NCBI GenBank assembly: GCA_021399445.1 | Contig: JAJTUQ010000001.1 | Coordinates: 8,494,001 to 8,558,000 of the forward strand | Direction: 5' to 3' | Source of the DNA: Xylogone sp. PMI_703 | Taxonomy: Eukaryota; Ascomycota; Leotiomycetes | DNA length: 64,000 nt | Shown: positions 41,879 through 52,623 of the stretch, piece by piece | How the letters are laid out: each line of letters opens with the position of its first letter | How positions within the stretch are numbered: position 1 is the stretch's first letter | Notes under the pieces: model-generated | Seen by the model: only the letters and a program-made list of their open reading frames with translations | Database searches by the model: none | Told to the model about the DNA's origin: nothing | Position numbers and translations under genes: made by a program

Positions 41879-44487
41879 ATTAAGTAGTAATTTTTGCGTT
41901 TGCTCAACTCACATACCGGTAGTAGTTGCAGCCCGCGCTCACGTAATGCTGATTAGTTTAGATGGGACGAAGCTCTCGCGTATTCTTGCGCGTATAAAGC
42001 CTCCCCTGCTAGTGCCATAAGATGTGATCTCAATTTCATCTACAATACATCCGCACCATAAGATTTCTGCAATATATTATCCGATAACATCAATACAGGC
42101 CTTTGCTGCATTGTTTTTGAGATGCTGGAGTCTACTGAGAACTACCTCACCAGCGAAACACAGAGAGGAGGATGGACACAAGTGATCGGCTGGTTCGTTG
42201 GGATACAGTCCAAGCGATGACCCCCTCTCAACATGGGTCGTCACATATGATATACGAGAAAAAGGTACGCATCTGCTGTTTATAGCTCAGCTGTGTATCT
42301 ACAAGACGGAAGATACACTGAGTTTTCTTGCAGATAAGTGGAAATTGTTCACGGTGTTATAGACAACAGTAGTATTCAGGCGCAGAAGTCATCCTGTAAC
42401 ACGGACACATTGCGTGTGAAGCTAACTAGACAGTGACGGTAACATCGGTAATTGCACAGGATCCATGCGGAGCTGCCAGAGCTGCCAGAGGGCCACCGCC
42501 CAATGCTGTTGCTAGCCAGGTCAATGCTCTGATAAAGCCGTTCGTACTTTCAGTTGTGCGATTCCCAATAGAGTTGCGCTGATATTCAATACTGGGCGCC
42601 CCATGCAAATGTGGCGGTGTTAATCGCGGGTAGCGGGGTGCGTTCCCGTCGCGTTAGCCAGATATGGCCTAGGATGCTCGGTTAGACCGCGCTAATGTGG
42701 ACGGAAGTACCTCCGCAAGCCGGCACCAAAGAAAGTCAAAAAAACAAAACAAAATACTCCTGTTACTGAGCCAAGAGCCGTTGGTCTACCAGCTCATCCG
42801 GCCTAGGCCTACTATTCTTGCCTGACTAGGATCTATCCTGTCGAATATTATATCGCTTTTTTTCCTTATCGTAGGGGTCTCAATAGTATTTTCTATAGTC
42901 TCTTGTGTGGCCCGCTCGCATGACTCTTGAGACGTCCCAAAAATTCTTAGCAATATTGCCTCTGTCATAATCTCTGTTCTCTAACCTTCATTTTAGAGTG
43001 ATCCCCATCTTGACTTTCCTTTTCTTCGAATCAAATCACGTTGCGTATCCACTTTTTAGCTCCTGAAGATCTTCTCTTTCCAGTGGGTCTCTTCGGTCTC
43101 TTCTTCTATCGCATATTCTCACCCAGATGACTGTCGAACTAATGGTGATGATTTCTCTTTATAGTTTAGCTATAACAAGGACCTGAAACCTTTACTAGAG
43201 TAAATTCGTTCTGAAATACGACATCGGTAGTTGACAGCTGTGCCATATTCAGGGGTATTTGACGAAGTGGCCCACCCTTTAGTTCGACAGTCGTTTGGGT
43301 GAGAATATGCGATATTGACCGCAATTTCGTTATTTCTCTTTCCTTTGAGGATAGGATATCTCAAAGGTCTAGGATCTAAAACTAGAGTAGTGATCGTTTT
43401 ACAAGCTTTAACCCAGTTGTTGTGGTAAGAATGCGGATCATAACGTTGAAAGACTACGCAATCGCAAACACGCATCTACACCTCCTCACTGGAGCACAAT
43501 GGACATATAGCGATCATGTCCGTGAGATTTACTTTTGATATCCTTATCTTAGTAAGAATTAAACATATTAGTAAATATTTCTTTTCGAATGTAATTAAAG
43601 ACGCTTGTGAAAGTCATATATACAGGGAGCTAGTTTAATAGTACTTAAGTAAAAATAGTACACGTAGTAAGTCTAATAGAACTTTAAAACGTGATGAAGA
43701 TAATTAAGGACCCGTTAGAGTTGATAACAAGACGTTTAAAGAAACTTTATATAGATAATCTATAATATATTAATAATGTGATAAGAAAAGAAAACCTGGC
43801 TTAGATATTCCGTTCTGAAAAGAGCCTATATAAAATGCTGGCGTAAAGCTATACAACAATCAACCTTTTCGTACACTACTTGTTCAAGCAGACCTTGAGA
43901 TTGTTCCTGGCGTTATTTGCATGGTTTTGTATCCTTGGTCTCCTTTCTTCTTGCCCCCAGCTAGCACTACTGCTATGCTCACACTATCGCTTTCACATTA
44001 GAGCCCAACGCAGGGAGGGATATATATATGCTGAAGAACTGAAGGAAAGAAAGAGCAACGATGAGAACAGCAAACGTCTGGAAGAGGCGCTGCTCAGAGT
44101 GGGCAAGCAGAATGACCCTGAAAAACTTGGAGGGTGGACAAAAAGAAGTCCGATGAGAACTGGAGCCCATTCTCCATTGTAGCCTGGATCACCAGTTAGC
44201 AGCTTGGATAGATAGATCGTCAGCAAAAGTAGCTATAAAGATCCCCTATCTAGACACCCTTGTCAGTACATTGCCCACTTTACATAGATGGATATTGAAT
44301 CCTAGTTATTCGGTCTTGAAGATCTCATTAAAACCGAACACCGACACAGTAAAATTTATGACTTCTGGAGGAATACGGTATAAATATAACAAGACAAAAT
44401 CTCCTATATGTAGTCTATTATTGTCGGCGCTACATGCCAGCTCTCACTCGCTTCATGTTTACGAAGTTCTCTTTTTTAGTTGACAAC
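41879..44487. other. repeat-rich intergenic region
   Basis: Upstream of the ankyrin gene and of the UbiA-family gene. It contains a 34-base inverted repeat at 43107-43314, AT-rich low-complexity DNA at 43550-43800, and short tandem words (AGAGCTGCC twice near 42473-42491). Frames of 60-100 codons here have no domain or splice support. Confidence 0.55.
43107..43314. repeat. inverted repeat with 34-base arms
   Basis: The left arm at 43107-43140 and the reverse complement of 43281-43314 agree at 32 of 34 positions; the two differences are transitions. The 140 bases between the arms show no gene. The structure resembles a small foldback or MITE-like remnant. Target-site duplications are not evident. 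Confidence 0.75.
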
Positions 44488-45511
44488 ATGAGTACGAAGG
44501 TATTAGCAAGATTGCCTGTCCAGGTACAACCCCTGATTTGAGGAAGCAATCTGTTCTCGTGCCGTTAACAATACTATACAGGCACGAACAATAGAGAACC
44601 ACATTAAAGAAGTTGCCTTCACCATGCAAACCTTGTTCCTCTTTACAAAAAGCGATCTACCCACGTCCACGGGCATCAACACCACATTCGCCATCTCAGG
44701 CATTCTCGCCGGATCTACTATAATTAACGGCCCGGAGCTTAACTGGTTCGATATGGCCAAGGGAACACTCGTGGCTCTCTACTTTACATGGCACCTCACA
44801 CTATGCTTCAACCTCGGGAATCAACGACAGCCGCAATCCATTGTCGAGGACGGTGTAAACAAGCCATGGCGACCAATCCCCGCGGGTCGGATTACTGCTC
44901 GGTCGACACGCATCTTGCAACTCGTCTCGAACCTATCGTTGCTCATACTGTGTGCTACAAGACTAGAGGCCTTAAAAGAGACGACTTTTTATCTGTTTTG
45001 CACTTGGCTATACAATGAGCAGAGCTGGGGGGACAAGTCGTGGTGGCAGCGCACCTTGATGAACATTTGCGGTATCACTACAAATCGGGTAGCTAGCCTC
45101 CATGTAGCTATCGCCGCTGTACAAGCGATCGACCGTTACAGTTTTACAGAGAAGGGCTTATACTGGTGCTTTATATGCGCTGGTATCACCGGCACCACGA
45201 TTCAGGTTCAAGACTTACGTGATAAGGAGGGAGATGCCAAGATCAATCGGCAAACCTTACCTCTCATTCTTGGTGATCTACCAACACGTTGGTTAACAGC
45301 CATCTCCATTTGGATCTGGTCCATAGTCTGCCCTTTATACTGGAACCTCGGATTAGTGGGCTGTATGATTCCAATCTTATCAGGGTTGGCCATCGCAGCA
45401 CATTTGCTTTTCTATCGCACTCTTGAGCATGATCGGGCGAGTTTCAGATTAGTAGCAGTCTGGTGGGTATCGTTGTACTTCTTGCCTGTGATGAAGAGGC
45501 ATAGCTGGTAA
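44488..45511 (+). CDS. UbiA-family membrane prenyltransferase or terpene cyclase
   Basis: Two exons, 44488-44523 and 44582-45511, give 321 residues. The twelve-codon first exon was chosen because it reads in phase into AxTIENHIKEVAF, which precedes the LFTKSD helix found at the start of this fungal group, and because the 58 nt intron has GTACAA and TATACAG ends. Motif 1 is changed from the usual NDxxDxxxD to N89-L-G-N92-Q ... E101-D102 ... N105-K-P-W-R-P; motif 2 is D223-L-R-D226-x3-D230, intact. About eight membrane helices are expected. UbiA proteins bind a polyprenyl diphosphate through Mg at these acidic motifs. Fungal relatives with the NKPWRP motif include membrane-bound sesquiterpene cyclases such as the fumagillin-pathway enzyme Fma-TC, as well as prenyltransferases. 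No partner biosynthetic genes lie nearby. Confidence 0.85.
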
Positions 45512-47128
45512 TTTCTTGTTATTACTTTATAATAACATGGGTAATTTTGATTAAATATGCTGTAGCAATTTGAATAAAACCCTTTAACAACACTTCACAT
45601 TTGAGTATTCTACTATAACATTCTATTAAATATGGTTACTACAGAAGTAATTAACCCGATACTCGTCTACCTTAGTTTCAGTGATCTGAATGACCTCCGA
45701 GATCTGAGAGCTAATAAGCAATATAGAGAACGTTGAAATGTCAGCACTTAATAGATGCTCATGATGTTATAAAAGTTTAAAACTAATGTTTCGGGGAGCG
45801 GCTGATGCTTACCTCTGTAAACTTGTTTAGAGTTCACCAAGATGCTGCTCACTCCTTGTGCGATACCCCTTTTCCGGTTTCTGCGCGGCTGTAATTCCCT
45901 TTGTTGGTAAAATGGCTCACTTTTTGCACGACAATTATACTTCCCTTTTCGACGACTCGGTTAGCTTTATACAAGACGATCTTAAACACCTTCGTTAATT
46001 AACTTCTTTGCTAATATAAGCGCTCCCGTTAGAAATTACTACTGTAGTTATTTACGGCAATGGTGGTCGAACTAGCCTGACCCGTATTTAGCTTAGTGAA
46101 ATTTGGCCGATCATATCTCTATATAGTTTAGCTGAAGCACGGATCTGAACGCCCAAAACGATAAATTGTGGATAGTTACCTCTAATTCGTTTTATACAAT
46201 ATCATTTCTTTAAACCATATATTGCGATTAATAAGTTGTTTGAACATTATACGGTAGTTAGAACCTAAACAGATAATTAATTCTACAACTGGCCTCCAAA
46301 ATGAGAGAGAGATTGGTGAAAGCACATTTAAGGCTTTTCATAGAGTTGTATTGGTGGCTGCTGATAATTACCTAAAACAGGGGGATTGCCGGAAATAACT
46401 ACGGTACTTACTAATCTCCCCGAGCATCCAAAAGGGAAATATAACTGTCGTGCCAAAAGTGAGCCATTTTACCAGCGAAGGGGATACGCTTGTGGTATCT
46501 TCGAATATGCTCTTAAAGTATATATGTTGACTCATTCAATATAGAAGAGTCATTTTGTTGCTTGCCTGCTTACTTTTTGTACGGTTCAGCCGCTTGGTTG
46601 AAGTGGTGATATACTTCTTGTTGGTGTTGTTACTCTCGTGAAATTGGAAGGTCTTGTCAGGACCAGTGGATACGCGCTGTACGTAAACGCCTATGCATTT
46701 ACGGAATAGCTTCCAACAACACCCTATACTAACCGTAAAATCGGTTATGTACCGTCGTACCGCTCTTTCGGACCCATTCAACATGGGCCTATTACGATAT
46801 TCAGTATTCACTTCTCTTCGTGCCCTACTATGTATTTTCCCACTATAAATATAGCTGTAGATACCTCGTAGGATAGACAATTCAATTCATCTTCACGTTC
46901 CATAGTTGAGTTCCTGTAACGATACAGCATATCGGAACCCCCAGGTTCCGACACTTCATGAAATACTTTTGCTATTATAAAGTATTGGGCAGCCGCTGTG
47001 GGATCTTTGATTTATAGGATATTCGTACCACTGTCTTCTAAGTACCGAGTGAAGACTACAATAACTATTGTTTAGACTAAAAGCTGCTTTTGTTTCGGCA
47101 TGGAATTATTCATTAAAATCTAAACTGC
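45512..47128. other. repeat-bearing intergenic region
   Basis: Between the UbiA-family gene and the 3' end of the beta-galactosidase gene. Most of 45.86-46.50 kb belongs to an imperfect inverted repeat. The rest is AT-rich and has no supportable frame. Confidence 0.6.
45857..46495. mobile_element. imperfect long inverted repeat, MITE-like or decayed DNA element
   Basis: The segment at about 45896-45960 matches the reverse complement of about 46420-46483 over some 62 bases, including the shared core GGTAAAATGGCTCAC. Further inward, 46036-46062 matches the reverse complement of 46386-46411, and outward 45857-45873 matches the reverse complement of 46478-46495 after a gap. Most differences are transitions, as expected from age or repeat-induced point mutation. 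No transposase frame is inside. Element ends are approximate. Confidence 0.7.
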
Positions 47129-48994
47129 TCATGGTGCATCAGGATCGGGGTTATTACCCCAATTCCTAGATGTAATTCCCTGAACTACCCCCTGACTTTT
47201 GCTTGGCTCTAACGCTAGAATCAAGATTTCATTGTTCCCTTTCTTAAGATAGCAACCTGGTAAATAAAGAGTCCGTTGTGGCCCAACTGTCCAATATCTT
47301 CCAAGGTTGACACCATTAACCCACACAACCCCCTTTGTCCAGCTCTGAAGCTCCAGAAAGGTGTCTCCAACAGTATTGACGTCAAATGTGCCTTGGTAAA
47401 ATACTGGTCCCGATGTTGAATCAGTCTTGATTGTCCGACCATATCCGGATGATTTTGGTGGTGGATCCAGAGGCAAAGCAAACATGTTCCAGCCAACAAG
47501 TGTGGTGTTACCCACACTAACTTCTCCAACAATGCCTTTCTTCTGATCTGGGATTCTAGGGCCATAGTTCACCCGCCCCATGTTCTCGACTAGAATATCT
47601 AGTACATCCCCAGGTTTAAGATCCAGGTTGACTTTGCTAGGGGCAATATAGATGCTATCTATAACACCCACTCGCTTCTGATTGACGTAGATGAGTAAGC
47701 GGTCTCGAGGCTGATCACCTACTTGTAGGAGACCGCTGACGGCAGATTTAATGCTGTGGCGGTACAACGTAAAACCATGTGATTGTCCAAGCCTCTCCAT
47801 ATTGACTGGTTGCTGGGCAAAGACAGGTTTCGGGAGCACGTCAAACAACGCAACAGCTGGACTCACTCGAATAGGCGGAACAGAAACCGGAGTCGAGTTG
47901 GCTGGAAGGGCTGGAATCGTTCCGTTAGGCACAAAACCACTTATCATTTCTCGTAATGCCAGGTAGATGTCAGTAATTGCACCACTCTCAGTCAATGGAG
48001 CACCATAATCATAGCTGGTGACGACTGGAGTCAAAGCATTAGACCAGTCTGCGCCGTTCTGGAACCCCCAATTCGTACCACCATGAAACATGTAGAGACT
48101 AAATGAGGATCCATTCGCCAAGGTCCAACTCAAATCAGACACAATCTTGGAAATCGCAGATGCATCTCCGACATCTGTGTCATAGGTGCTATTGCTAGCC
48201 CAGAGGTCTAGCCAAGTGATGTAGTACTCGCCATCCAATTGCGGACCCTTACTGCTTGCAAAGGCATATTGATCCCTTGCAGCAAAGCCAGACTTTGGGT
48301 CACCATCAGTTTCCGCCAGGATACCCGGTAATTGTCCACCGACAATATCTTGCTCTACTCCGCCATCATTGGTATACAAAGTTATGCCGAATGCACCTGC
48401 AAACATGTCTGCCAAAGCCTGTGTGTAATTGTGGTCAGCGCCATACGAGCCATACTCGTTTTCAACTTGGGCCATAATGACTGGGCCGCCATTTGTAATC
48501 AACATTGGCTTTAGTTCTTTTGCAAGACGATTAAGGTAAGTTTTGGAAGCACTCAAAAAGGGGTGGTTATTCGACCTGACAACCATTCCAGGGATTTCGT
48601 TGAGCCATGCTGGAAATCCACCCCATTCGTGCTCACCACAGACATAAGGACCAGCTCTAAGCACCACGTGCAAGCCAGCTTTCTGTGCTAGACGGAAATA
48701 TTCAGCTATATTATTTCGTCCGCTAAAGTCCCAAGTTGTTGGTGTAGGCTGGAGTTGGTCCCAGAATATATATGAGAAGATGGTGTTGAGGCCCATGGCA
48801 CGAGCCTTATAAAGCCGATCTTCCCAATACTGGTACGGAATGCGTTGAGGATCCATTTGGCCCCCAATTATTTGATAAGGTTCTCCATGAAGCAGGAAGT
48901 GCGTCCTGTTGTATGTGAATGGGGGTGAATGAGCCCAAACACTGGCTGCCCAAAGGCTGGCCGTGAGGAGCGACGGAAACCGCTTGATGTGCAT
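47129..48994 (-). CDS. secreted GH35 beta-galactosidase, short type
   Basis: Single exon, 621 residues from the ATG at 48994; a TTG-started extension is rejected because fungi use ATG and the signal peptide begins here. Residues 1-21 are a signal peptide ending SVWA. The GH35 TIM barrel covers about 25-350. The acid/base is Glu180 in QVENEYGSY and the nucleophile is Glu256 in LDGEYYITWLDLW. The signature GGPVIMAQVENEYG and the early YIFWDQLQP, RAGPYVCGEHEWGGFPAWL blocks are all present. Two jelly-roll domains follow and end in WVNGVNLGRYWTVGPQRTLYLP. Typical fungal LacA enzymes are about 1000 residues; this one has the length and layout of the bacterial/animal form. It would release terminal beta-galactose from glycans outside the cell. 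It lies next to an alpha-L-fucosidase on the same strand. Confidence 0.93.
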   Translation of the reverse strand: MHIKRFPSLLTASLWAASVWAHSPPFTYNRTHFLLHGEPYQIIGGQMDPQRIPYQYWEDRLYKARAMGLNTIFSYIFWDQLQPTPTTWDFSGRNNIAEYFRLAQKAGLHVVLRAGPYVCGEHEWGGFPAWLNEIPGMVVRSNNHPFLSASKTYLNRLAKELKPMLITNGGPVIMAQVENEYGSYGADHNYTQALADMFAGAFGITLYTNDGGVEQDIVGGQLPGILAETDGDPKSGFAARDQYAFASSKGPQLDGEYYITWLDLWASNSTYDTDVGDASAISKIVSDLSWTLANGSSFSLYMFHGGTNWGFQNGADWSNALTPVVTSYDYGAPLTESGAITDIYLALREMISGFVPNGTIPALPANSTPVSVPPIRVSPAVALFDVLPKPVFAQQPVNMERLGQSHGFTLYRHSIKSAVSGLLQVGDQPRDRLLIYVNQKRVGVIDSIYIAPSKVNLDLKPGDVLDILVENMGRVNYGPRIPDQKKGIVGEVSVGNTTLVGWNMFALPLDPPPKSSGYGRTIKTDSTSGPVFYQGTFDVNTVGDTFLELQSWTKGVVWVNGVNLGRYWTVGPQRTLYLPGCYLKKGNNEILILALEPSKSQGVVQGITSRNWGNNPDPDAP

Positions 48995-49927
48995 TATGAA
49001 AATCAAACGGGACTTCAAGTTAGAGAAGCTTATTTCAATAGATTGACATGGCGGTTTAGCGGTATATCAATACCCCAAGAATGAGTAGGGATGCTGAACG
49101 ATAAGGTGGTAACTGGACCATCTTTACCTATACCACCTTATCGGAAGGAGGAAACAATACACGATATTTCCGGCGGATAAATAACAGCCGTGTTCTAAGA
49201 GGGGTGCCGATCCCATCCTTCCGTGGGTATGTAACGTTTCTGTGTTGAATGCGCTGGTGGAGCCGCTGTCGATCAGATATCAATCACCGATAGACCGGTA
49301 GATGCTGTAGATGCGGGGAAGAAAGTTACCTAATTTACAACAAAACAAAACCAAACATGCCTATCAGAATAAGTGAAGAACCCCATTTTTGGGAATTTTG
49401 CTTCAATCATAGCACTTTCTATGCTCTAATTCGCTACTGCAAATTCTTTTCACCATAAGTGCGAAAGAAATAGCCGTAACTGGGTGAATTATTATCATTC
49501 TGTGTTTTGTAACTGCCGGTAATATCAATGTTATTACCAGTTATCACTAATAAATAAATCCAACTGTGTCTCTCCAACAAAGCAGTAAACAAAATAATCC
49601 TTAGATCTATCCTTGCTGAACAAACTTCCTCAGACGTCCGTAGTTTCTCATCCGGAGTATAGTATAGCAATGAGAGAATATAAGAGCCATTATGTCAGAG
49701 ACATAAGTGAGACAGGAAGTGGACGACCCAATCAAGGGATGAGGGCTAGTTTTAAAACATCTACAGCTATACAAGCTCTGGTTGACCTCGTAATGAAAGG
49801 CTAATGATTAGTCTGCGCTTTAGTTAAGTAATGATTACCATATATCTGTCTATTCCTGGATAGCTGTACATTGTTCAACAATCCTTGTTTAGTTGTAATA
49901 ATTTACAAATTTATTGAAAGAGGTAAC
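48995..49927. promoter_or_regulatory. promoter of beta-galactosidase gene and 3' flank of fucosidase gene
   Basis: The 300 bases next to the start codon at 48994 contain TTCCGGCGGA near 49168-49177 and GATACCACC/GGTGGTA-type inverted words near 49105-49140 (AAGGTGGTAA ... ACCACCTTAT). A Zn2Cys6-type CGG site is possible. No gene is seen. Confidence 0.45.
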
Positions 49928-51583
49928 TTAAGGGCTAAACTCGTAGAACTCAGTTTGGTTTGCCAAAAAGCGATCGCAAAGATGGACAGATACTGATCGC
50001 CACTTGGGAGTATCCACGAATGTGGTGTTAACGACGACCTCCGTTACTGTAACAGGATTGTGGAAGATATCAATCCTTTTGTGGCCAATACTGGTACCAT
50101 TTGACAATGGAGTCCACGGTACATCCAAAGTACCATCCGTCACCCCGTCATCGACTACTTTCCCCGACACTTGGTACGATCGTATGACCTGGCCATTGGT
50201 CTGATCTTCCATCAACATGATACGATCGATTGAGGTAGGGTACCCAAACTTCAAAGTACAACTGCCGCCGTGACAGCTAGTATGAGTGTTCTTGGAATTA
50301 ACCGGACTGCCGTAGCAGGACCTAACGAAGTCACCAAGCTGCTTATACCGCGCTGCGTGAACGGCATTTATGAGCCCACTCCTGTCCGGTGGAAGGTCCA
50401 GTTCTAGCAGACAATTGCGCCCAACAGTTCGGTGGTATACTTCTATTAATTCTTCGATGGATCGTAGTGGTTGATTGACCCCATAGAACCAGCGGTCTTT
50501 GGTCTGGACTGTAGTATCACACTCTGAGGGGCAGAAGACAGGGCTAGTAGCATTTCCACCGTCGTTTGTAATACCACTAGGCACATCAGTAAGTACGTAG
50601 GTTTAATTCAAGCATACTTAAGACTCACGTTGACCAGTTTTCAACTGGGGCCTCTCCAGCTTCCGTACCAATCCACCGAACTTACAGACAATTAGTTTAT
50701 TTCTTGACCAGAGAACTGACTCAAGGGCTTACCCGGATTGTTTGTTAGACATTCGCCAGTCGTAACATCGCATCCGTTAAAAATATTGGCTTGAGGCTGA
50801 TACTTCGCCAGCATGTTTTCAAGATTGGTCTTCTGAGCTGCGCTATATCCTCCGTCGAACCAAATCTATCCCGTCAAAAAAAAGTTGTCAGATAAGAACT
50901 ATAAAATGAGAAGAATATGAGTTTGAAGTACTAACCTCGGTGAGTTTACCATATTTCGTCCATAGCTCAGTCAATTGGGCATCTACAATCTCATTGTATG
51001 TATCATTGGAGATTCTCACTTGTCCCACCGCCCACGAGGTTGCATTGACTTCAGAATTCTGCACGTTCAAAAAATTATTCACAACTGTGCTGTAGTACAA
51101 TCCTGGACCAATATCATGCTTTCTCGCAGAGGCCGCGAAGCTTTTGACCACATCATTGCCGGCGATGGGAGACTGGGCGATGGTATAGTTGTATTTGATT
51201 GTTGTGCCGTCGCGAGTTGAGAATGCTACTTGGCTCGGCCAAGTTGTGAAGCCGCAATTGTGCTTTGCGACGAGTGTTGCATACTTTGCACCAAGTGAAG
51301 CGGCCGTATCCATCCATTGATCAGTATTGAGCAAGGCAGGATCAAACAAAGTCAAGTTGGGGACGAGCGATGGGACATTGTTGCAACCATCAATGTCGAG
51401 ATATGTGCCCATCTCAAAGTGAATGATGACGCCAATCTCTCGGTCCTGAAAATCGAGCTGTTCCTGAGTCGGCAGCGCAATCACGGAGCCATCGATGGGC
51501 GATAAGCGGTACTTCGGGGTAATTGCCGCCGAGGCGACAATTGCCGTGTAGGCATATCCAATGCCCCAGGAGTAGTACTTCAT
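49928..51583 (-). CDS. secreted GH29 alpha-L-fucosidase
   Basis: Four exons: 51583-50936, 50865-50733, 50680-50629, 50576-49928, for 493 residues, all in phase. The N-terminus (about 20 residues, ending ASAA) is a weak signal peptide. The barrel shows the GH29 pattern of the plant AtFUC1-like branch: EIGVIIHFEMGTY, YATLVAKHNCGFTTWPS, and the nucleophile Asp220 in EIWFDGG. RWIGTEAGEAP and SPVFCPSECDTTV follow. The C-terminal 150 residues form a beta-sandwich with a discoidin-like pattern. It should hydrolyse terminal alpha-L-fucose from secreted or plant glycans; linkage preference is unknown. Sits head-to-tail with the GH35 gene, 934 bases away, and together they fit removal of the Fuc-Gal side chain of xyloglucan or similar glycans. 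Confidence 0.92.
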
Positions 51584-52623
51584 AATGGCAGCTAGGTGGT
51601 TTGAGCCAAGAAACTGTAGAACGCGAAGAGTCAGGCAATATTTAAATATAAAGTCGCCCGATGAGCTATTGGGGGCCTGTAACTAGCACCCTTGACTTCT
51701 TGCTTGGAAGCCTACAGCTCCTCTTCTTAACCGCTGCAAGACGGATAAATAGATGAAATGAGCCCCCAATGATGTCCTTCGTGAAGATCGCACTTCAAGA
51801 GGACCAGTGGGGAATAACGGGACTGTAAACAGTGCACTGAAATAGGCAATAGTTCAACATAGTCCACTCTTGCCGTACAAACAAGATTCCGGTACGTTAC
51901 ATATGTGCTATATTATCAGTCGACTTCTACACACTTCTAATAAACCCCACTCTTGTATCTCATTACATGGTAACGTATCTTCAATAAAGATCAAATTTTG
52001 TTCAAGCTAGCAATCAATGCTTGTAAGATAGCTTGTGCCTTGATTCATTATCCGCTTATAACAACTTTAGTTTTTATCACCCTGGATCCAAGTACATACG
52101 CCATATGCACAAGATAAGAAATATAAAGCAGGGTTGTTCTAGGATCTTCAATATCAATGCCTTAGTAACACTAATTCGGATGCACTGTGCATGGCAAGAT
52201 TCTTTTCTATAAACGAATAATTTTGTATGATATGCCAGACCTAAAGACATAGCTGAATCCGGCCTCGTTCTTTCAAATGCTTCTATGATTCATATAACTA
52301 CCATTTCCCTAAGAGTTCGATGAGCCTAGGCCTCTTATTCAAAAAAAAAAACTCTAACTACAGTTACCACTAGCAAAGCTAGTCATAAGGTAATTGGAGG
52401 AATCGAGTCCTGCAAGTTGTCCATCTTATAGGCAAAATAATGAGCGATTTCTTGTGACGCCACCTATACACCACCAAATGCCGATATTTATGCCGCTATT
52501 AGTGCACTCTATAAGCACGCCATATGCTACTGTGTTCTTGGCTATTGTGTCTGCAATATCTCGTCTTCGCTCTTTCGTGATCTGATTATCCCTCGATATG
52601 CGGTGTTTCATCACTTATCTTGG
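51584..52623. other. intergenic, promoter of fucosidase gene
   Basis: Left part is the fucosidase promoter; the right part is the 3' flank of the sugar porter. AT-rich between 51.95 and 52.4 kb. No gene or repeat recognised. Confidence 0.6.

Noticed and set aside
42426..42608. 60-codon Ala/Gly-rich minus-strand frame
   Set aside because: Starts at TTG, includes a short tandem repeat, no homology recognised.
42600..42730. Possible second tRNA-like GC-rich segment
   Set aside because: No cloverleaf with a conserved T-loop could be drawn.
43880..44182. 100-codon plus-strand frame with a hydrophobic start
   Set aside because: The start is TTG, there is no splice support, and it overlaps equally long frames on the minus strand.
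44488..49018. Idea that the UbiA-family gene heads a terpenoid biosynthetic cluster
   Set aside because: No P450, methyltransferase, PKS, NRPS or prenyl synthase gene lies within the window near it; neighbours are repeats and a beta-galactosidase.
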